Source: CBDUQI01 sp965369325 (GTDB lineage: Bacteria; Pseudomonadota; Gammaproteobacteria; Steroidobacterales; JBCBZW01). Taken from it: a stretch of 7,143 nucleotides of DNA. The DNA is taken from the NCBI GenBank assembly GCA_965369325.1, contig CBDUQI010000257.1, forward strand, positions 1-7,143. The letters are read 5' to 3'. The position numbers were made by a program, and so were the translations under genes. The number at the start of each line of letters is the position of its first letter. Position 1 is the stretch's first letter. This document shows positions 4,435 through 7,143 of the stretch, piece after piece. The notes under the pieces were generated by a model. It was not told the origin of the DNA. It saw only the letters and a list, made by a program, of their open reading frames with translations, and searched no databases.

Positions 4435-7143
4435 ATGAATAGTAACGAGAAAAAAGGACGAGGCGATCAACCCACGCCGTTGAGTAAACTGGTGTGGGTC
4501 TCGCTGGCTCTCGCATTGGGGATAGCAAGCGTTGAATATGCGCTGACGGTTCTGTTGAACCCGACTATCGCCTGGAGCCCTGGCGGTGTGTTCGCTCACT
4601 TCACGCTGGACGTGTTGTTGAGTGCACCGCTGGTGTTGGCCGCTCTGCTCGGCGCACGGGCTCTGTCACGCCGCTTTGGCCTTGATGCCCCGGGCTGGTC
4701 CGGGGTGTTGGGCATGGTCGGCATGTGCACGCTGTTGTTTATGATGCTCAGCCTGCCGCTCACGGCTAGTCGTGATGTGGTACATGAGTACTTCGGCAAC
4801 ACCTACGGTGTGTATCTGGCCCAAGTGGAGACTAAGGTTGTCAGCTCCGAGCTGACCGTGCAGGAGTCGACCGAGCTTTGCTCGTTCGGCGCCCTGCGCG
4901 GTGCCGGCAACGATCTGACCCTGGCCGAAAGCGTACGTTGGCGTATCACCATGGGCATGCAGGACACACTGGTGCAGTTGGGCACCTTCCTGCCGTTGCT
5001 GGTGGTGGGCATGATCGTGATTCGTCGCCGCCGACTGCCCACGCCGGACTTTGCACCGGCGCGGGTACTCGGTCGCACGATGACCGCCACGCCCGCCCGA
5101 GCAGGCGTGACCGCGCTTGCAGTGCTGACGCCGTTTGCATTGGCTGGCCTTGGCATGATGGGTAAACAGCCGCTGGTCAGTGATGCGTTGGCTCAGGTAG
5201 ATCCCAATAGCCTGAACGCTTGTGAGTCGGGCGCTGATGTTCGCTCCTACAACGTTCACGCCATTGATGTCACAGTGACCTTAAACCGCTTTGGCGAGCA
5301 TGTGCGCGATTCGCATATGTACGCTTTGCAACGCAATATCGCTGACATCGAGAATTTCCAGGCTCAACTTGATGCCGACCGTATGCTTGATGAGGGAGAC
5401 AACCCGACCCGGGTTGCCCATGGTCTGCGCAAAGATCTGATCCAGCCGCTAGTCATTCGCGCCAATGTGGGCGAGTGCGTGGAAATCACCTTTACCAACG
5501 CGATGGCGACGTCTGATCCGGCATCCATGCATATCCTGGGTTTACCGCATACGGTTGAGAATGCCGGCAGCAATGTTGGCAACAACCCCGATACCATGGC
5601 AGCGCCCGGTCAGAACATTACCTATCGCATCTCAGTACCGGATGATCCTGATGCCGAACGCGCTTACTACTTCCATGATCACGGTGCCGGTCGGCGCCGC
5701 GTGAACATGGGGTTATTCGGTGCGTTGGTGATCGAGCCGGCAGGCTCCGATCATCTTGATGTTGAAACCGGGCAGCCGCTGGCCGATACCACCGGCAGCA
5801 ACTGGGAAGCCATCATTATCGACAACAACGCCCAGCGCGATGACGATAAAAGCTTCCGTGAGTTCGTGTTGATGTATCACGAGTTCGGCGACGAAGGCTT
5901 TACCGCTATCCGCGGCGCGGACGGCGAAGTGCAGCCGCTGATTGACGATATCGCGGGCGTCTACCGTCCGGGCGCACGCGCGATTAACTATCGCAGTGAG
6001 CCGTTCCGTAATCGGATGATTCAGGACAAAGACACCAATGGTGATCTCGCCGGTAACGGCAAGGCGCACGGCTACGCGTCTTATCCGTTTGGCGATCCGG
6101 CCACGCCGATTCCGCGTTCCTATGTGGGTGAGGGTGTGAAAACCCGCCTGATGCACGGGGGTAGTGAAGTCTTCCACGTGCACCATCTGCACGGCGGTGG
6201 CGATCGGTGGCGGCGTAATCCCAACTCCGATCCGAACAATGATTTCTGGAAAGGCTTAACCAAAGTGCCCGACCAGGCACTCACCTCTATCCATCTGGAT
6301 TCCCAGTCCATCGGGCCGGGCACCAGCTACAACCTGGAGCACGAGTGTGGCGCAGGTGGCTGTCAGCAGGGCGTGGGCGACTTTCTGTTCCACTGCCATA
6401 TTGGCCATCACTACATCGCCGGCATGTGGTCGTTCTGGCGCGTGTTCGGGACCGAGCAGACGGCGGACAACAACGTGTACAACAACCCGCTGTTCGTAGA
6501 AGACCGCCTGTTCCAGGCCGACAACCCGTTCTCGGATGAAGAGGCGCCTTCAAACACCGCGCCAGCGCTTGCCGTCTCGGCCGGCGACCTGCTAGGTCTC
6601 ACCGTGGATGACGGGCGCGAGATTGTGGCTGATGCTAACGTCTCCGATCCCAGCACCGAGATTGGCGTGCTTGAGTGGATAGCCAATATGCTGCCACCAC
6701 CGGGTGAGCCGATTGATGCACAAGACGCGACCGTGTGGAACTGGACGGCTACAGGGCAAGGGCAAAATCTGCAGATCTGGGGCGAGCCCGAAAACACCAC
6801 ACCACATCCCGGCTATGTTTCTGACCAGCCGGGTGTGCGCCCGGAAGTGACCTTTAACCCGAAGAACGGTCGTTATACTTGGCCGTTGTTCAGGCCACAG
6901 TTAGCCATGCGGGTGCCGTTTACCGCACGCCATACGGGCGCCCCGTGGTTGGGTGAGGAAATGAAGAAGAACCGGATCGACGGGCTGTGTGCACGCAACG
7001 GTGTGCATCCGAGCGTGGATATCGGCGAGACCTTCAATCGCTACTACCCGGTCAGTTCCATCACGTTGCCCATACAAGTAACTGAGGACAAGATGGACCC
7101 GGATGGCATGTATTTCTTGCTCAACGAAGATGACCAGGTAATT
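4435..7143 (+). CDS. Membrane-anchored large multicopper oxidase (MnxG-like class), 3' end beyond window
   Basis: From ATG 4435 the frame is open for 903 codons to the last base, with no stop. I checked it codon by codon. Residues 1-255 hold five predicted membrane helices (~18-40, 54-77, 88-110, 178-197, 224-242), with a ~65-residue loop (~111-177) between helices 3 and 4. Helix 5 is followed by SDALAQ, which resembles a signal-peptidase site, and then the periplasmic oxidase begins. Copper motifs: L1 region SMHILGLPH (364-372), where the second His of the usual HxH is Leu368; L2 FHDHG with His414 and His416; L3 HVHHLHG with His581, His584 and His586; L4 HCHIGHHYIAGM with His653, Cys654, His655, His659 and axial Met664. 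Cys638 and Cys643 may form a disulfide next to L4. At least 235 residues follow L4, including DGLCARNGVHPS, so the protein is far longer than a laccase or CueO (~500). In this family the type 1 copper takes electrons from the substrate and the trinuclear cluster reduces O2 to water. The substrate (Mn(II), Cu(I), Fe(II), organic) is not determinable. The 874-residue gene is its operon partner. Confidence 0.92.
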   Translation, partial: MNSNEKKGRGDQPTPLSKLVWVSLALALGIASVEYALTVLLNPTIAWSPGGVFAHFTLDVLLSAPLVLAALLGARALSRRFGLDAPGWSGVLGMVGMCTLLFMMLSLPLTASRDVVHEYFGNTYGVYLAQVETKVVSSELTVQESTELCSFGALRGAGNDLTLAESVRWRITMGMQDTLVQLGTFLPLLVVGMIVIRRRRLPTPDFAPARVLGRTMTATPARAGVTALAVLTPFALAGLGMMGKQPLVSDALAQVDPNSLNACESGADVRSYNVHAIDVTVTLNRFGEHVRDSHMYALQRNIADIENFQAQLDADRMLDEGDNPTRVAHGLRKDLIQPLVIRANVGECVEITFTNAMATSDPASMHILGLPHTVENAGSNVGNNPDTMAAPGQNITYRISVPDDPDAERAYYFHDHGAGRRRVNMGLFGALVIEPAGSDHLDVETGQPLADTTGSNWEAIIIDNNAQRDDDKSFREFVLMYHEFGDEGFTAIRGADGEVQPLIDDIAGVYRPGARAINYRSEPFRNRMIQDKDTNGDLAGNGKAHGYASYPFGDPATPIPRSYVGEGVKTRLMHGGSEVFHVHHLHGGGDRWRRNPNSDPNNDFWKGLTKVPDQALTSIHLDSQSIGPGTSYNLEHECGAGGCQQGVGDFLFHCHIGHHYIAGMWSFWRVFGTEQTADNNVYNNPLFVEDRLFQADNPFSDEEAPSNTAPALAVSAGDLLGLTVDDGREIVADANVSDPSTEIGVLEWIANMLPPPGEPIDAQDATVWNWTATGQGQNLQIWGEPENTTPHPGYVSDQPGVRPEVTFNPKNGRYTWPLFRPQLAMRVPFTARHTGAPWLGEEMKKNRIDGLCARNGVHPSVDIGETFNRYYPVSSITLPIQVTEDKMDPDGMYFLLNEDDQVI

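Noticed and set aside
4666..5259. 197-codon open frame on the minus strand
   Set aside because: It is antisense to the membrane domain of the multicopper oxidase. The His/Arg/Gln-rich translation is typical of the complement of a GC-rich hydrophobic coding region.

Overview
This 7.1 kb window looks like chromosomal DNA of a moderately GC-rich Gram-negative bacterium, most likely a marine or salt-tolerant gammaproteobacterium. The signs are strong Shine-Dalgarno sites, an Ala-rich signal peptide with an AxA cleavage site, acidic exported proteins and a T6SS-type C-terminal domain. The taxonomic guess is inference.

Layout. Bases 1-164 (+) hold the last 53 codons of a family I CoA-transferase beta subunit whose start lies outside the window. 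A tract of ten G follows. Facing it, 195-1181 (-) encodes a 328-residue cytosolic protein of unknown function; its last ~65 residues resemble the small beta-rich domain often found at the C-terminus of type VI secretion spike or effector proteins. Bases 1182-1789 are largely non-coding. They contain an AT-rich patch with nested inverted repeats near 1507-1556, a start-less 66-codon open frame on the minus strand that may be a gene relic, and no strong promoter.

The main content is a two-gene plus-strand operon. The first gene (1790-4414) encodes an exported 874-residue protein I cannot assign to a family. Its central region is rich in His, aromatic residues and paired Cys, and it ends in an Ig-like domain. 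Twenty bases later, a very large gene starts at 4435 and stays open to the last base (903 codons, no stop). It encodes a multicopper oxidase with five predicted N-terminal membrane helices, then a periplasmic oxidase with clear L2, L3 and L4 copper motifs, a degenerate L1 motif, and more than 230 residues after L4. Size and motif style recall the large MnxG-type (manganese oxidase-like) multicopper oxidases, but the substrate cannot be read from the sequence.

The pair looks like an extracytoplasmic oxidase system: a membrane-anchored copper oxidase and a large secreted partner made from one transcript. This is the best candidate in the window for an undescribed system. The flanking CoA-transferase and T6SS-like gene show no obvious functional link to it.
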